A stretch of 64,000 bases of DNA from Kineococcus rhizosphaerae (GTDB taxonomy: Bacteria > Actinomycetota > Actinomycetes > Actinomycetales > Kineococcaceae), in contig NZ_PVZF01000001.1 in assembly GCF_003002055.1 (NCBI RefSeq), forward strand, positions 124,001 through 188,000. The letters run 5' to 3'. Shown one piece after another: positions 8,201-18,102 of this stretch (the stretch's first letter is position 1; each line of letters begins with the position of its first letter). The notes below the pieces were generated by a model. The model was not told the DNA's origin, did not search any database, and saw only the letters and a list, made by a program, of their open reading frames with translations. The translations under genes and the position numbers were made by a program.

Positions 8201-10882
8201 ATGCAGACGGCAGAGATCCGTCGCCGGTGGCTCGACTTCTTCGAGCGCAAGGGACACACCGTCGTCCCCAGCGCCTCGCTGGTGTCGACCGACCCGAGCC
8301 TCATGTTCACCGTCGCCGGGATGGTCCCCTTCATCCCGTACCTCACCGCGCAGGTCCCCGCGCCCTACAAGCGGGCCACCAGCGTGCAGAAGTGCCTGCG
8401 GACCCTCGACATCGAGGAGGTCGGCAAGACCACCCGGCACGGCACGTTCTTCCAGATGAACGGCAACTTCTCGTTCGGGGACTACTTCAAGCGCGAGGCC
8501 GTCGCCTTCGCCTGGGAACTGCTCACCACCCCCGAGGCCGACGGCGGCCTCGGCTTCGACCCCGAGCGGCTCTGGACGACCGTCTACCTCGACGACGACG
8601 AGGCCTTCCAGCTGTGGCGCGAGCAGGGGATGCCCGCCGAGCGCATCCAGCGCCGCGGCAAGAAGGACAACTACTGGAACACCGGCCAGCCCGGCCCCGG
8701 CGGCCCCTGCTCGGAGATCTACTTCGACCGCGGCCCCGAGTACGGCGCCGAGGGCGGCCCCGAGGCCGACGAGGACCGCTACATCGAGATCTGGAACCTC
8801 GTGTTCATGCAGTACCAGCTCTCCGCGGTGCGCTCGAAGACCGACTTCGACGTCGCCGGTGAGCTGCCCGCCAAGAACATCGACACCGGCATGGGCCTGG
8901 AGCGCGTCGCGTTCCTCAAGCAGGGCGTCGACAACATGTACGAGATCGACGAGGTCCGCCCCGTCCTGGACTACGCGGCGCTCGCGGCCGAGAAGGAGTA
9001 CGGCGCGAACCACGACGACGACGTCCGCATGCGCGTCGTCGCCGACCACGTCCGCTCCGCGCTCATGCTCATCGGCGACGGCGTGACCCCCGGCAACGAG
9101 GGCGCCGGCTACGTCCTGCGCCGCCTCATCCGCCGCGCGGTGCGCGCCATGCGCCTGCTCGGCTTCGAGGACGAGGCGCTGCCCATCCTGCTGCCGGCCT
9201 CCATGGAGGTCATGAGCGCCTCCTACCCGAACCTGCGCACCGACTTCGACCGGATCTCCCGGGTCGCCTACGCCGAGGAGCAGGCCTTCCGCCGCACCCT
9301 GGTCTCCGGCACCCAGATCTTCGAGACCGCCGTGGCGCAGACGAAGTCCGCCGGTGGAGCGACCCTGTCCGGCGAACGGGCGTTCGCGCTGCACGACACC
9401 TACGGGTTCCCGATCGACCTGACGCTGGAGATGGCCGCCGAGGCCGGCGTCGGCGTCGACGAGGCCGGGTTCCGCACGCTGATGGCCGAGCAGGTCGGGC
9501 GTGCCAAGGCCGACGCCCGGGCCAAGAAGACCGGCGGGGTGGACCTCACCGTCTACCGCTCCACGCTCCAGACCCTCCCGGCGCCCGTGGAGTTCACCGG
9601 CTACGTCGAGGCCGCGAACGAGGCCCGCGTCTCGGTGGTCCTGCAGGGCGGGGTCAGCACGCCGTCCGCGCCCGTCGGCACCGACGTCGAGGTCGTCCTG
9701 GACCGCACGCCGTTCTACGCCGAGGGCGGCGGGCAGCTCGCCGACCACGGCACGATCACCACGACCGGCGGGGCCGTCGTCACGGTCAGCGACGTCCAGC
9801 AGCCCGTCCGCGGCCTGTACGTCCACAAGGGCACGGTGACCACCGGCGAGCTCGTCGCGGGCGACGCGGCCCACGCCGTCGTCGACACCGCGCGCCGGCG
9901 CTCCATCAGCCGCGCGCACACCGCCACGCACCTGGTCCACCAGGTCCTGCGCGAGCACCTCGGCGACACCGCCACCCAGGCCGGGTCCCAGAACGCGCCG
10001 GGTCGCCTGCGCTTCGACTACTCCTCCACCGCGCAGGTCGCGACCCAGGTCGTGCGCGACATCGAGGGCGTCGTCAACGAGCGCATCCACGACGACCTGC
10101 CGGTCTCGGCCGAGGTCATGGACCGCGAGTCCGCCCTGAACTCCGGCGCGATGGCCCTGTTCGGGGAGAAGTACGGCGACCGCGTGCGTGTGGTCTCCAT
10201 CGGCGAGGACTGGTCCAAGGAGCTGTGCGGCGGCACGCACACCCTGACCTCCCAGCAGGTCGGGCTCGTCTCGATCCTGTCCGAGAGCTCCATCGGGTCC
10301 GGGGCCCGGCGCATCGAGGCCCTCGTGGGCGCCGACGCGTTCGACTTCCTCACGCGCGAGCACCTGCTCGTCAACCAGCTCACCGACGTCGTCAAGGCCC
10401 GCCCCGAGGAGCTGCCGGACCGCATCGGCTCGCTGCTGACGCGGCTGTCCGACGCCGAGAAGGAGATCGCCAAGCTGCGCGCCGGGCAGGTCCTCGCCCT
10501 GGCCCCGACGATCGCGGCGAACCCGCTCGACAAGTTCGGCGTCCAGGTCGTCGTCCACGACGCCGGCGCGGCCTCGGCCGACGACGTCCGCACGCTCGTC
10601 CTGGACGTCCGCTCCCGGCTGGGCGAGGCCCGGCCCGTCGTGGTCGCGATCTCCGGCACCGCCAAGGACCGGCCCGTCGTGGTCGTCGCCACCAACGCCG
10701 AGGCCCGCAAGTGGGGCGTCAAGGCCGGTGAGCTCGTCCGCACCGCCGCCCAGACCCTCGGCGGCGGCGGGGGCGGCAAGGACGACCTGGCCCAGGGCGG
10801 TGGGCAGGACGCCTCCAAGGTCGGCGAGGCGCTCAGCGCGATCGGCGACTTCGTGGGCGCGCGCGTGACCGGGTCGGTGTGA
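8201..10882 (+). CDS. alaS: Alanyl-tRNA synthetase
   Basis: 893 aa, full length. The class II catalytic core is at the N-terminus ([47 protein letters not shown]). The editing domain has HTATHLVH and CGGTH, which bind zinc and clear mischarged Ser/Gly. A C-Ala domain ends in a Gly-rich loop ([15 protein letters not shown]). It charges tRNA-Ala in the cytoplasm. It heads the alaS-ruvX-mltG-aroE operon, joined to ruvX by a GTGA overlap. Confidence 0.99.
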   Translation: MQTAEIRRRWLDFFERKGHTVVPSASLVSTDPSLMFTVAGMVPFIPYLTAQVPAPYKRATSVQKCLRTLDIEEVGKTTRHGTFFQMNGNFSFGDYFKREAVAFAWELLTTPEADGGLGFDPERLWTTVYLDDDEAFQLWREQGMPAERIQRRGKKDNYWNTGQPGPGGPCSEIYFDRGPEYGAEGGPEADEDRYIEIWNLVFMQYQLSAVRSKTDFDVAGELPAKNIDTGMGLERVAFLKQGVDNMYEIDEVRPVLDYAALAAEKEYGANHDDDVRMRVVADHVRSALMLIGDGVTPGNEGAGYVLRRLIRRAVRAMRLLGFEDEALPILLPASMEVMSASYPNLRTDFDRISRVAYAEEQAFRRTLVSGTQIFETAVAQTKSAGGATLSGERAFALHDTYGFPIDLTLEMAAEAGVGVDEAGFRTLMAEQVGRAKADARAKKTGGVDLTVYRSTLQTLPAPVEFTGYVEAANEARVSVVLQGGVSTPSAPVGTDVEVVLDRTPFYAEGGGQLADHGTITTTGGAVVTVSDVQQPVRGLYVHKGTVTTGELVAGDAAHAVVDTARRRSISRAHTATHLVHQVLREHLGDTATQAGSQNAPGRLRFDYSSTAQVATQVVRDIEGVVNERIHDDLPVSAEVMDRESALNSGAMALFGEKYGDRVRVVSIGEDWSKELCGGTHTLTSQQVGLVSILSESSIGSGARRIEALVGADAFDFLTREHLLVNQLTDVVKARPEELPDRIGSLLTRLSDAEKEIAKLRAGQVLALAPTIAANPLDKFGVQVVVHDAGAASADDVRTLVLDVRSRLGEARPVVVAISGTAKDRPVVVVATNAEARKWGVKAGELVRTAAQTLGGGGGGKDDLAQGGGQDASKVGEALSAIGDFVGARVTGSV

Positions 10883-11448
10883 GGACCGGGGTACGACTCG
10901 CCGTCGACGTCGGCAGCGTCCGGGTGGGGCTCGCCGCGTGCGACCCTGCCGGGGTGATCGCCTCACCCGTGCGCACCCTGGTCCGCGACCCCGAGCACGA
11001 CGCCGACGTCGCCGAGATCGCCGACGAGGCCCGCGGGCGCGCGGCGGTCGAGGTCGTCCTCGGCCTGCCGCTGTCCATGGACGGCACGCACGGCCCGGCG
11101 GCCTTGCGCGCGCTCGAGTACGCCGACAAGATCAGGCAGGCCCTGCCCGACGTGCCCGTCCGGCTCGTCGACGAACGCCTGAGCACCGTCGAGTCCCACC
11201 GGGCGCTGCACGCGGCGGGCAAGAAGGAGAAGCAGTTCCGGGCGGTCGTCGACCAGGCGGCCGCCGTGGTCCTGCTGCAGTCAGCGCTCGACGCCGAGCG
11301 TGCAGGACACGCACCCGGGCGGGTGATCGACGGGCCGAAGGTCCGCCGCAAGCCCCGCCGGCGCGGGCAGGGTGTGGCTGTGCAGCAGGCGGGTGGGCTC
11401 GGTGAAGCACGGACGTCGGAACCCGACGCCACGGAGGGCAGGGGCTGA
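10879..11448 (+). CDS. ruvX: RuvX/YqgF Holliday-junction resolvase family protein
   Basis: 189 aa RNase H-like protein. The first acidic residue is in [13 protein letters not shown], then GLPLSMDG, then [11 protein letters not shown] and the late [11 protein letters not shown] strand, in the family order. It acts in 16S rRNA 5'-end maturation or Holliday-junction processing in studied bacteria. The Pro/Arg-rich C-terminal tail of about 35 residues is an extension. GTG at 10879 overlaps alaS by 4 nt. Its own stop overlaps mltG (TGATG). Confidence 0.95.
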   Translation: MRTGVRLAVDVGSVRVGLAACDPAGVIASPVRTLVRDPEHDADVAEIADEARGRAAVEVVLGLPLSMDGTHGPAALRALEYADKIRQALPDVPVRLVDERLSTVESHRALHAAGKKEKQFRAVVDQAAAVVLLQSALDAERAGHAPGRVIDGPKVRRKPRRRGQGVAVQQAGGLGEARTSEPDATEGRG

Positions 11449-12542
11449 TGATGGACCTGATGGATCTGCCGGACACGCGCGACAAGGGTCCCCGCCGCCG
11501 GGTGCGGCGGAGGCGGGCCGCCGCGGCCATCGTCGTGGCGCTCGCCGTCCTCGGCGGGGGCACCGCCGCGGCCTGGGGCACGCTGGGCCCCGTCGTCTCC
11601 CGCTTCACCGAGAGCGACGACTGGGACGGCTCGGGCAGCGGGTCCGTCGACGTCAAGATCACCGCCGGGGACACGGGCCGGGCCATCGGGCGCAACCTCG
11701 CCGCGGCCGGTGTCGTGAAGTCGCAGAGCGCGTTCGTCGCCGCCGCCAGGGAGCAGCCGAAGATGGCGGGCATCCAGCCGGGCACGTACCGCCTCAAGGC
11801 GCACATGTCCTCGGCCGCGGCCGTGGCCCTCCTGCTCGACCCGACGGCGAAGGTCACCACGAAGCTCACCGTCCCCGAGGGCCTCACCGTCCAGCAGGTC
11901 CTGGCCCTCGTGGAGAAGACCACCGGCATCTCCGGCGACGACCTCACCAAGGCCCTGGCCGACCCCGCGGCCCTGGGTCTGCCCGCCGCGGCCGGCGGCA
12001 ACGCCGAGGGGTACCTGTTCCCCGCGACCTACGACGTCAACCCCGACGAGTCGGCGGCCGACGTGCTCAAGGCCATGGTCACCCAGGCGAACACGGTCAC
12101 CGCGACCCTCGGCGTGCCGCCCGAGCAGCTGCACGACCTGGTGGTGAAGGCGAGCATCGCCCAGAAGGAGGCGCGCACGGCCGACGACATGGCCAAGGTC
12201 GTCCGGGTCCTCGACAACCGGCTCGCCATCGGGATGCCCCTGCAGCTGGACTCCACCGTCAGCTACGCCGTCGGGTCCACCAACAAGGTCACGACGACCG
12301 CCGAGCAGCGCGCCACCGACTCGCCGTACAACACCTACGTGCACCCCGGGCTGCCCGCCGGGCCCATCAGCAACCCCGGTGAGGACGCGCTGCGCGCCGC
12401 CCTGGCCCCCGCCGACGGGACCTGGCTGTACTTCGTCACGGTGGACCTGCAGACGGGCGAGACCCGGTTCGCGACGACCCCGGCCGAGCACGACGCCAAC
12501 GTCAAGCTGTTCCAGCAGTACCTGAAGGACCATCCCGAGTGA
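11448..12542 (+). CDS. mltG: Endolytic transglycosylase MltG
   Basis: 364 aa. A basic cytoplasmic start is followed by one membrane helix (about residues 24-46), a LysM-like segment and the YceG catalytic domain. The catalytic Glu lies in KASIAQKEA, followed by the family motif IGMPLQLDSTVSYAVG. MltG cleaves nascent glycan strands at the membrane and sets their length. It is in its usual actinobacterial place between ruvX and aroE. Confidence 0.96.
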   Translation: MMDLMDLPDTRDKGPRRRVRRRRAAAAIVVALAVLGGGTAAAWGTLGPVVSRFTESDDWDGSGSGSVDVKITAGDTGRAIGRNLAAAGVVKSQSAFVAAAREQPKMAGIQPGTYRLKAHMSSAAAVALLLDPTAKVTTKLTVPEGLTVQQVLALVEKTTGISGDDLTKALADPAALGLPAAAGGNAEGYLFPATYDVNPDESAADVLKAMVTQANTVTATLGVPPEQLHDLVVKASIAQKEARTADDMAKVVRVLDNRLAIGMPLQLDSTVSYAVGSTNKVTTTAEQRATDSPYNTYVHPGLPAGPISNPGEDALRAALAPADGTWLYFVTVDLQTGETRFATTPAEHDANVKLFQQYLKDHPE

Positions 12543-13399
12543 GAGCGGCGGTCTGCGGGTCGCCCATCGCGCACTCGCTCTCCCCGGCTCTGCACCGCGC
12601 GGCCTACGCCGCCCTCGGTCTGGACGGCTGGCAGTACGACCTGCTCGAGGTCGACGAGGACCGGCTGCCCGCCGTGGTGGCCGCCCTCGACGCGACCTGG
12701 GCGGGGCTGAGCCTGACGATGCCGTTGAAGCAGGCGATCGTGCCGCTCGTCGACGAGGTCAGCGACTTCGCCCGGGCGGTCGGCTCGGTCAACACCGTCG
12801 TCGTCACCCCGCGCTCGGACCGGCGGCGCACCCCGGGGCGCGGCGGGGTCCGGCTGCGGGCCGAGAACACCGACGTCATCGGCCTGGTGACCGCCCTGGC
12901 CGAGGCCGGCGCCGACCGCGTCCGGCGCGGCGTCGTCCTCGGCGGGGGAGCCACGGCCCGTTCCGCGCTCGTCGCCCTGCTGCAGGCGGGCTGCCCGCGG
13001 CCCGTGGCCGTCGTCCGCTCACCCGACCGCGCCGCGGAGCTGCGCGGCGTGGCCGCCCGCCTCGGCGGTGAGGTCGAGATCCGCGACTGGTCCGAGCTGC
13101 CGGTGGCCCTGACCGCCGACGTCGTCGTCTCGACCGTGCCCATCGGCGGGTCCGAGGCCATGACCGACGCCGTGCTCGGCGCGTTCCGCCCCACGTGGTG
13201 GCCGGTGCTGCTCGACGTCGTCTACGCCCCCTGGCCGACCCCGCTGGCGCAGCGCTGGGGCGGGCCGGTCGTCAACGGGTTCGAGATGCTGCTGCACCAG
13301 GCCGTCGCGCAGGTCGAGCTCATGACGGGCCGCCGGGGGCCGGTCGCGGCGATGCGGGCCGCGGGGCTGGCGGCGCTGGAGGAGCGGGCCCGGGCCTGA
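12539..13399 (+). CDS. aroE: Shikimate dehydrogenase
   Basis: 286 aa. The N-terminal substrate domain has GSPIAHSLSPALH and the catalytic Lys in LTMPLKQAI. Asn/Asp of ENTDVIGL completes the active site. The Rossmann domain carries VLGGGATARSALVAL, and the C-terminus has NGFEMLLHQAVAQ. It reduces 3-dehydroshikimate with NADPH. GTG overlaps the mltG stop by 4 nt. In many actinobacteria aroC and aroK follow. Here a convergent gene and the pilus cluster intervene, and aroC is not seen in the window. Confidence 0.96.
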   Translation: MRAAVCGSPIAHSLSPALHRAAYAALGLDGWQYDLLEVDEDRLPAVVAALDATWAGLSLTMPLKQAIVPLVDEVSDFARAVGSVNTVVVTPRSDRRRTPGRGGVRLRAENTDVIGLVTALAEAGADRVRRGVVLGGGATARSALVALLQAGCPRPVAVVRSPDRAAELRGVAARLGGEVEIRDWSELPVALTADVVVSTVPIGGSEAMTDAVLGAFRPTWWPVLLDVVYAPWPTPLAQRWGGPVVNGFEMLLHQAVAQVELMTGRRGPVAAMRAAGLAALEERARA

Positions 13400-13417
13400 G
13401 GACCTTCCCGCGGCGGC

Positions 13418-14059
13418 TCAGCCCGCCGTGAACGCCGCCGAGCCCAGGTCGACGGTGAACGTCACGTCGGGGTCCTGGCCGGCGGCCGCGTAGTCGCCGT
13501 CGCCGCTGTCCTGCGCGACCTGCGCGGTCAGCGTCGTCGCCCCCGCACCCCAGGCCCCGTCGCGCGGGAAGGCCTCCCAGTCCTGCACCGAGGCACCGGG
13601 TGCGACCTCCTGCGCCTTCGGCGCGTCGCGCGTGCAGTGGTTCCCGCTGCCCGCCGCCCCCGCGCCCTCGACCCGCACGGACGCGCTCTGCCAGCGCGTG
13701 AGCTCGACCGGGCCGGGGCAGGCCCACTGCCGCGCCTGGCCGGTCGTGTTCGTCCACGTCAGGTGGACGCGCACCTCGTCGTCGCTGACCTCGGCCGACG
13801 TCGCCGTCAGCGACCACTGCCCGGAGGGGTCCTGGGTCAGGCCCGACCCCGTCAGCGCGTAGCTGCCCACGGCCGGCAGGTGCTTCTGCGCCTCGGCGAC
13901 CGCGCGGGAGTCGCGGGCCGAGCCGATCAGCAGCGACGCGACGTAGACGAGCACCGCGACCGCGCCGATCCCCACGACGGCGGCCACCCACCCGAGCCAG
14001 GTCCCCCCGGCGCGCGGCGGGGTCGGGGTGGGCGGTGCGTCGAGGTGCTGGTCGGTCAC
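13418..14059 (-). CDS. Unknown single-pass membrane protein
   Basis: About 213 aa from GTG 14059. A second GTG at 14068 is possible, but the GAGGGA ribosome-binding match fits 14059 better. A short Pro-rich cytoplasmic part precedes one helix (about residues 20-44, WLGWVAAVVGIGAVAVLVYVA). The outer domain has two Cys (ACPGP, NHCTRD), probably disulfide-bonded, and beta-strand-rich sequence. No family was recognised. It is convergent with aroE, with 18 nt between stops, and divergent from pilT, sharing a 202-bp control region. A link with the pilus is possible but unproven. Confidence 0.7.
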   Translation of the reverse strand: MTDQHLDAPPTPTPPRAGGTWLGWVAAVVGIGAVAVLVYVASLLIGSARDSRAVAEAQKHLPAVGSYALTGSGLTQDPSGQWSLTATSAEVSDDEVRVHLTWTNTTGQARQWACPGPVELTRWQSASVRVEGAGAAGSGNHCTRDAPKAQEVAPGASVQDWEAFPRDGAWGAGATTLTAQVAQDSGDGDYAAAGQDPDVTFTVDLGSAAFTAG

Positions 14060-14163
14060 GGGGACCACTGTCCCTCGCGAACCTGGGAACCGGGTCCTCG
14101 GGGGTGCCGCCGGGGACGCACGGCCCCGCGCACACCCGAACGGGGGAGGCGTGATCGTCCACC

Positions 14164-14191
14164 TCAAGCGGCCCGGGGGGCGGGCCGATGA
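14164..14191 (+). promoter_or_regulatory. Candidate sigma-28-type (FliA/WhiG-like) promoter for the pilT operon
   Basis: TCAA (14164-14167), 16 nt, GCCGATGA (14184-14191). This resembles the TAAA-N15/16-GCCGATAA promoters of FliA/WhiG sigma factors. The same layout occurs upstream of the major pilin and of pilM. A transcript starting near 14197 would have a leader of about 65 nt to the pilT ATG. Confidence 0.6.
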
Positions 14192-14261
14192 GCACAGGAG
14201 AGCATCGGCAGTCCGCCGACCGCTCCGTGGTGCCCGGTGCGGCTGTGTGGTGGGGAGCGAG

Positions 14262-15635
14262 ATGGACAACGCTGGTCAGGGCGGTCAGCCCGTGGAGCCG
14301 TACGTCCCGACGAACCTGCGACCGGGAGCCGACGGTGTGCCGTCCGCGCGGCCCAACATCAGCGCCCTGCTGAAGCAGCTCGAGAACGACCAGGCGCAGC
14401 TGGCGCCCGTCGCCCCCGCCCCGCAGGGCGTGCAGCTGGCCCCCGTCGCCCCCGCCCACGTCCCCGCCCACGTCCCCGCCGCGCGGCCCGCGGTGGCCCA
14501 GCTCGCCCCCGAACCCGAGGCCCACCCCGTCGAGGCCCTCGTGACCAGCGGGGGAGACCCCGACCGCGGCGCGCAGGTGCGCATCAACGACGTCCTGGTC
14601 CTCGGGCTCGAGCTCGGCGCCTCCGACGTGCACTTCACCGTCGGCGCGCCCCCCACCGGCCGCATCTCCGGTGAGATGACCGCCTTCGACGAGTTCCCCA
14701 AGCTCACCTCCAACGTCCTGCAGGAGATGATCTACGCGATCCTCACCGGCAAGCAGCGGGAGACCTTCGAGGCCAACCTCGAACTCGACTTCGCCTACCA
14801 GGTGCCCGGCCACTCGCGCTTCCGCGTCAACGTGTACCGCCAGCGGGAGTCCATCGGGGCGGCGTTCCGGCAGATCCCCTTCGACATCAAACCCCTCGAG
14901 GACCTCGGTGTCCCGCCCGTCGTCGGGTCGTTCGCGGGTCTGCAGCGCGGGTTCGTCCTCGTGACCGGCCCCACGGGGTCGGGCAAGTCGACGACGCTGG
15001 CCTCCGTCATCGACCTCGCGAACCGGACCCGCAAGGACCACATCATGACGGTCGAGGACCCCATCGAGTTCCTCCACCGCCACAAGAGCTGCATCGTCAA
15101 CCAGCGCGAGGTCGGCGAGGACACCAAGAGCTTCGCCAACGCCCTCAAGCACGTCCTGCGCCAAGACCCCGACATCATCCTCGTCGGCGAGATGCGCGAC
15201 CTGGAGACGATCTCGGTGGCCCTGACGGCCGCCGAGACCGGTCACCTCGTCTTCGGCACCCTGCACACCTCCAGCGCGGCCTCCACCATCGACCGCGTCA
15301 TCGACGTGTTCCCGCCGCACCAGCAGACCCAGATCCGCACCCAGTTCGCCGGCGCGATCCAGGGCATCGTCTGCCAGACGCTGTGCAAGCGAGCCGACGG
15401 CCGCGGCCGCGTCGTCGCCACCGAGGTCCTCGTCGCCACCCCCGCCATCCGCAACCTCATCCGCGAGGGCAAGACCCACCAGATCCCCACCGCCATGCAG
15501 GCCGGGGCGCAGTTCGGGATGCACACGCTCGACCAGCACCTGGCCGAGCTCGTCCGCACCCGCCAGATCACGTTCGAACACGGCCTTGAGAAGTGCAACG
15601 CCGCCGACGAGTTCCGCCGCCTGACCGGGCGCTGA
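14262..15635 (+). CDS. pilT: Type IV pilus retraction ATPase PilT
   Basis: 457 aa. The first about 100 residues are a Pro/Ala-rich linker with LAPVAPA repeats, longer than in classic PilT. The PilT core starts at INDVLVLGLELGASDVHF. Walker A GPTGSGKST begins at residue 236, followed by the Asp box (VEDPIEF), Walker B (DIILVGEMRD), the His box (TGHLVFGTLHTSSA) and the AIRNLIREGKTHQ C-terminal motif of PilT. It drives pilus disassembly. ATG at 14262 has GGGGAG upstream. It is the only pilus ATPase in the window; no PilB extension ATPase is present. Confidence 0.95.
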   Translation: MDNAGQGGQPVEPYVPTNLRPGADGVPSARPNISALLKQLENDQAQLAPVAPAPQGVQLAPVAPAHVPAHVPAARPAVAQLAPEPEAHPVEALVTSGGDPDRGAQVRINDVLVLGLELGASDVHFTVGAPPTGRISGEMTAFDEFPKLTSNVLQEMIYAILTGKQRETFEANLELDFAYQVPGHSRFRVNVYRQRESIGAAFRQIPFDIKPLEDLGVPPVVGSFAGLQRGFVLVTGPTGSGKSTTLASVIDLANRTRKDHIMTVEDPIEFLHRHKSCIVNQREVGEDTKSFANALKHVLRQDPDIILVGEMRDLETISVALTAAETGHLVFGTLHTSSAASTIDRVIDVFPPHQQTQIRTQFAGAIQGIVCQTLCKRADGRGRVVATEVLVATPAIRNLIREGKTHQIPTAMQAGAQFGMHTLDQHLAELVRTRQITFEHGLEKCNAADEFRRLTGR

Positions 15636-15648
15636 GGGAGGACCTTCC

Positions 15649-16914
15649 ATGGCCACGATGACCAAGGCACCGGCCAGACCCGCTGGGCGCCAGCAGCACA
15701 CGTCGTTCGACTACTCCGCGCGCGACCGGACCGGGAAGCTGGTCACGGGGACGCTGGAGGCCGCCGACACCAGCGCGATCGCGCAGCGGCTGATCTCCCA
15801 GGGGCTGGCCCCGGTGTCCATCACGGCATCCAAGGCCGGCAAGGGCATGCAGATGGAGATCAGCCTCCCCGGGGCGAACCGGGTGAAGCTGAAGGACCTG
15901 GCCCTGATGTCGCGCCAGTTCGCGACCATGGTCTCCTCCGGCCTGTCCCTGCTGAAGGCGCTGTCGATCCTGGCGGAGCAGACCGAGAGCAAGAAGCTCG
16001 CCGCGACGCTGCAGGAGGTGCGGGGGGAGGTCGAGACCGGTACCTCGCTGTCCACGGCGCTGGCGCGGCACACCGCCGTCTTCCCCCCGTTGATGATCAA
16101 CATGGTCCGGGCCGGTGAGGTCGGCGGGTTCCTCGACCAGGTGCTCGTGCAGCTCGCCGAGAACTTCGAAGCCGAGGTCAAGCTGCGGGCCAAGGTGAAG
16201 TCGGCCATGACCTACCCCGTGGTGGTCTTCGTCATCGCCATCCTGGCCGTCACCGGCATGCTGCTGTTCATCGTGCCGATCTTCGCCAAGATGTTCTCGG
16301 ACATGGGCGGGGAACTGCCGTTGCCGACGAAGATCCTCGTCGCGCTGTCCCACGGGCTGCGCTTCGCCGGCCCGGGCATCGTGGTGCTCGCGATCGTGCT
16401 GCCGATCCTGTGGCGCAAGGTGAAGGACAAGAACGAGGTCCGCAACGTCGTCGACCCCCTCAAGCTCAAGGTGCCGATCTTCGGGATGCTCGCGCAGAAG
16501 ATCGCGCTGTCCCGCTTCACCCGCAACCTGGGCACCATGCTGCGCTCGGGCGTCCCCATCCTGCAGAGCCTGGAGATCGTCGGCAGCGCCTCGGGCAACG
16601 TCGTCATCGAACGGGCGTCCAAGGACGTCATGGAGAGCGTGCGCGGCGGCAGGTCCCTGGCCGGCCCGCTCGCCGAGCACTCGGTGTTCCCCGCCATGGT
16701 CGTGCAGATGATGAGCGTCGGTGAGGACACCGGTGCCCTGGACTCGATGCTGCACAAGATCTCCGACTTCTACGACCAGGAGGTCGAGGCGACGACCGAA
16801 GCCCTCACCAGCCTCATCGAACCCCTGATGATCGCGTTCCTGGGCGGCATCATCGGCGCGATGATCGTCGCGATGTACATGCCGATCTTCGGCGTGTTCA
16901 ACCTCATCCAATGA
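15649..16914 (+). CDS. pilC: Type IV pilus inner-membrane platform protein PilC
   Basis: 421 aa GspF/PilC-family protein. It has an FDYSARDRTGKLVTGTLEA start, two T2SSF cytoplasmic domains (about residues 80-200 and 285-405; FATMVSSGLSLLKAL and FTRNLGTMLRSGVPILQ) and membrane helices near 180-205, 225-245 and 385-410. It forms the platform on which the ATPases act. It lies 13 nt after pilT with a GAGGA ribosome site. Its stop overlaps the next pilin gene by 4 nt. Confidence 0.96.
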   Translation: MATMTKAPARPAGRQQHTSFDYSARDRTGKLVTGTLEAADTSAIAQRLISQGLAPVSITASKAGKGMQMEISLPGANRVKLKDLALMSRQFATMVSSGLSLLKALSILAEQTESKKLAATLQEVRGEVETGTSLSTALARHTAVFPPLMINMVRAGEVGGFLDQVLVQLAENFEAEVKLRAKVKSAMTYPVVVFVIAILAVTGMLLFIVPIFAKMFSDMGGELPLPTKILVALSHGLRFAGPGIVVLAIVLPILWRKVKDKNEVRNVVDPLKLKVPIFGMLAQKIALSRFTRNLGTMLRSGVPILQSLEIVGSASGNVVIERASKDVMESVRGGRSLAGPLAEHSVFPAMVVQMMSVGEDTGALDSMLHKISDFYDQEVEATTEALTSLIEPLMIAFLGGIIGAMIVAMYMPIFGVFNLIQ

Positions 16915-17324
16915 CCGGGTGGGGTCGCCGCGGCGAGGACGAGGGCTTCACCCTGATCGAGCTCCTGGTGGTCGTGATCGTCATCGGGATCCTCGCGGCC
17001 ATCGCCGTCCCCGTCATGCTCGCCCAGCGCCAGAAGGCGGCTGACGCCTCGCTCAAGACCGACCTGCGGGCGCTGGCGGAGGCCGAGGAGACCTACTACA
17101 CCGACCACGAGGGCTACCTGCCGCTGGCGCTGACGGCCCAACCGGTGATCATCGACGCCGTCCCCATCTCCCCGGCGAACAGCGTCGCGGTGACGGTCAA
17201 CCCGGCGGGGACGGCCTTCTGCGTGCTGGCCAGCAGCCCGAAGACGCCCCGGCCCTGGGTGTTCGTCAGCAGTCGCGGCGGCCAGCAGCCGGCCTCCGTC
17301 ACCAGCTGCCCCGCGTCCTTCTGA
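16911..17324 (+). CDS. Type IV prepilin
   Basis: 137 aa. An 11-residue leader (MTGWGRRGEDE) ends at the prepilin peptidase site G|FTLIEL, with Glu at mature position 5 and the usual hydrophobic alpha-1 helix. The outer domain ends with a Cys pair (AFC...SCP) spaced as in the downstream pilin, with which it shares VFVSS-GGQQP. It is encoded by the last gene of the pilT-pilC transcript, ahead of a strong hairpin, so it is likely made at lower level than the next pilin. It may be a minor or alternative pilin. Confidence 0.92.
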   Translation: MTGWGRRGEDEGFTLIELLVVVIVIGILAAIAVPVMLAQRQKAADASLKTDLRALAEAEETYYTDHEGYLPLALTAQPVIIDAVPISPANSVAVTVNPAGTAFCVLASSPKTPRPWVFVSSRGGQQPASVTSCPASF

Positions 17325-17367
17325 CGGGGTCTGCCGACGGGGTCCTCCCGACGGGGTCCCCAGCCAC

Positions 17368-17408
17368 CGTCGACGGCCCGTGAGCCCCGTGCTCACGGGC
17401 CGTCGACG
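17368..17408. terminator. Hairpin ending the pilT-pilC-pilin transcript
   Basis: Perfect 18-bp stem (17368-17385 with 17391-17408) and a 5-nt loop, 43 nt after the pilin stop. Three copies of CGACGGGGTC-like sequence precede it. It separates the first pilin from the second, which then needs its own promoter. Confidence 0.8.
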
Positions 17409-17457
17409 TCTGACGGGATCGTCACTGCTCCCTTCGAGTGATCACGTGACGAAGCGC

Positions 17458-17485
17458 TCAAGGGTCCGGGCGCCCGGGCCGAAGA
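17458..17485 (+). promoter_or_regulatory. Candidate sigma-28-type promoter for the major pilin
   Basis: TCAA (17458-17461), 16 nt, GCCGAAGA (17478-17485). Spacing is identical to the copies before pilT and pilM. It lies after the upstream terminator, where a promoter is needed. The predicted leader is about 78 nt. Confidence 0.6.
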
Positions 17486-17568
17486 ACTCAGTGTCAAGAG
17501 CCGCCACACCGGCCAGCCGGTGCGCGACCCGCGAGCGGCTCCGGATCTCACCGAAGGGGAGCACTCGA

Positions 17569-17997
17569 ATGCTCGCTCGCATCCGCAAGTCGATCGAGGA
17601 CAAGGACCAGGGCTTCACCCTGATCGAGCTCCTCGTGGTCATGATCATCATCGGGATCCTCGCGGCCATCGCCATCCCGGTCTTCCTGAACCAGCGCAAG
17701 AAGGCCGTCGACTCCTCCCTCAAGGCGGACGTCAAGACGATCGCCACCGCCGAGGAGACCAACTTCACCGACAACAGCGCCTACGTGGCCACCACCGGTG
17801 CCGCCGGCGCCGACCTCACCATCGGTGACACCGTCAAGGTCAGCCCCAACAACGCCTTCACCATCACCCTGAACACCGCGGGCACCGCGTACTGCATCGT
17901 GGGCACCAACACCAAGGCGTCCCGCCCGCTGGTCTACGTCAGCAGCGCCGGCGGCCAGCAGCCGACCAGCGTCACGGTCTGCCCGACCACTTTCTGA
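17569..17997 (+). CDS. Probable major type IV pilin
   Basis: 142 aa. The leader MLARIRKSIEDKDQ is followed by G|FTLIELLVV, with Glu5 present, then a hydrophobic helix and ADVKTIATAEETNF. A C-terminal Cys loop (YCIVG...VCP) closes the globular domain. ATG at 17569 is preceded by GAAGGGGAG. Its own transcription unit, flanked by hairpins on both sides and with its own promoter candidate, suggests high expression as the main subunit. Choice of major versus minor is inferred from context only. Confidence 0.92.
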   Translation: MLARIRKSIEDKDQGFTLIELLVVMIIIGILAAIAIPVFLNQRKKAVDSSLKADVKTIATAEETNFTDNSAYVATTGAAGADLTIGDTVKVSPNNAFTITLNTAGTAYCIVGTNTKASRPLVYVSSAGGQQPTSVTVCPTTF

Positions 17998-18015
17998 TCC
18001 GGTCCTGACCTCGTC

Positions 18016-18051
18016 GTGGGTGTCCGCCGCCTCTGGGTGGCGGGCACCCAC
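18016..18051. terminator. Hairpin after the major pilin (possible attenuator)
   Basis: Left arm 18016-18030 pairs with right arm 18037-18051 with two non-canonical positions. It lies 19 nt after the pilin stop and before the minor-pilin operon. Partial read-through here would give much pilin and little minor pilin. Confidence 0.6.
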
Positions 18052-18102
18052 GCGCGTTCGGCCCAGCGTCGCCGTCCCCGCCCACCGTCCCCGGGAGCCC
18101 AG

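Noticed and set aside
8078-10966. 962-codon open frame antisense to alaS
   Set aside because: Low-complexity Gly/Val/Asp-rich translation typical of the mirror frame of GC-rich genes; alaS is certain.
13320-15701. 793-codon minus-strand open frame over pilT
   Set aside because: Shadow of pilT; amino-acid composition and lack of motifs argue against a gene.
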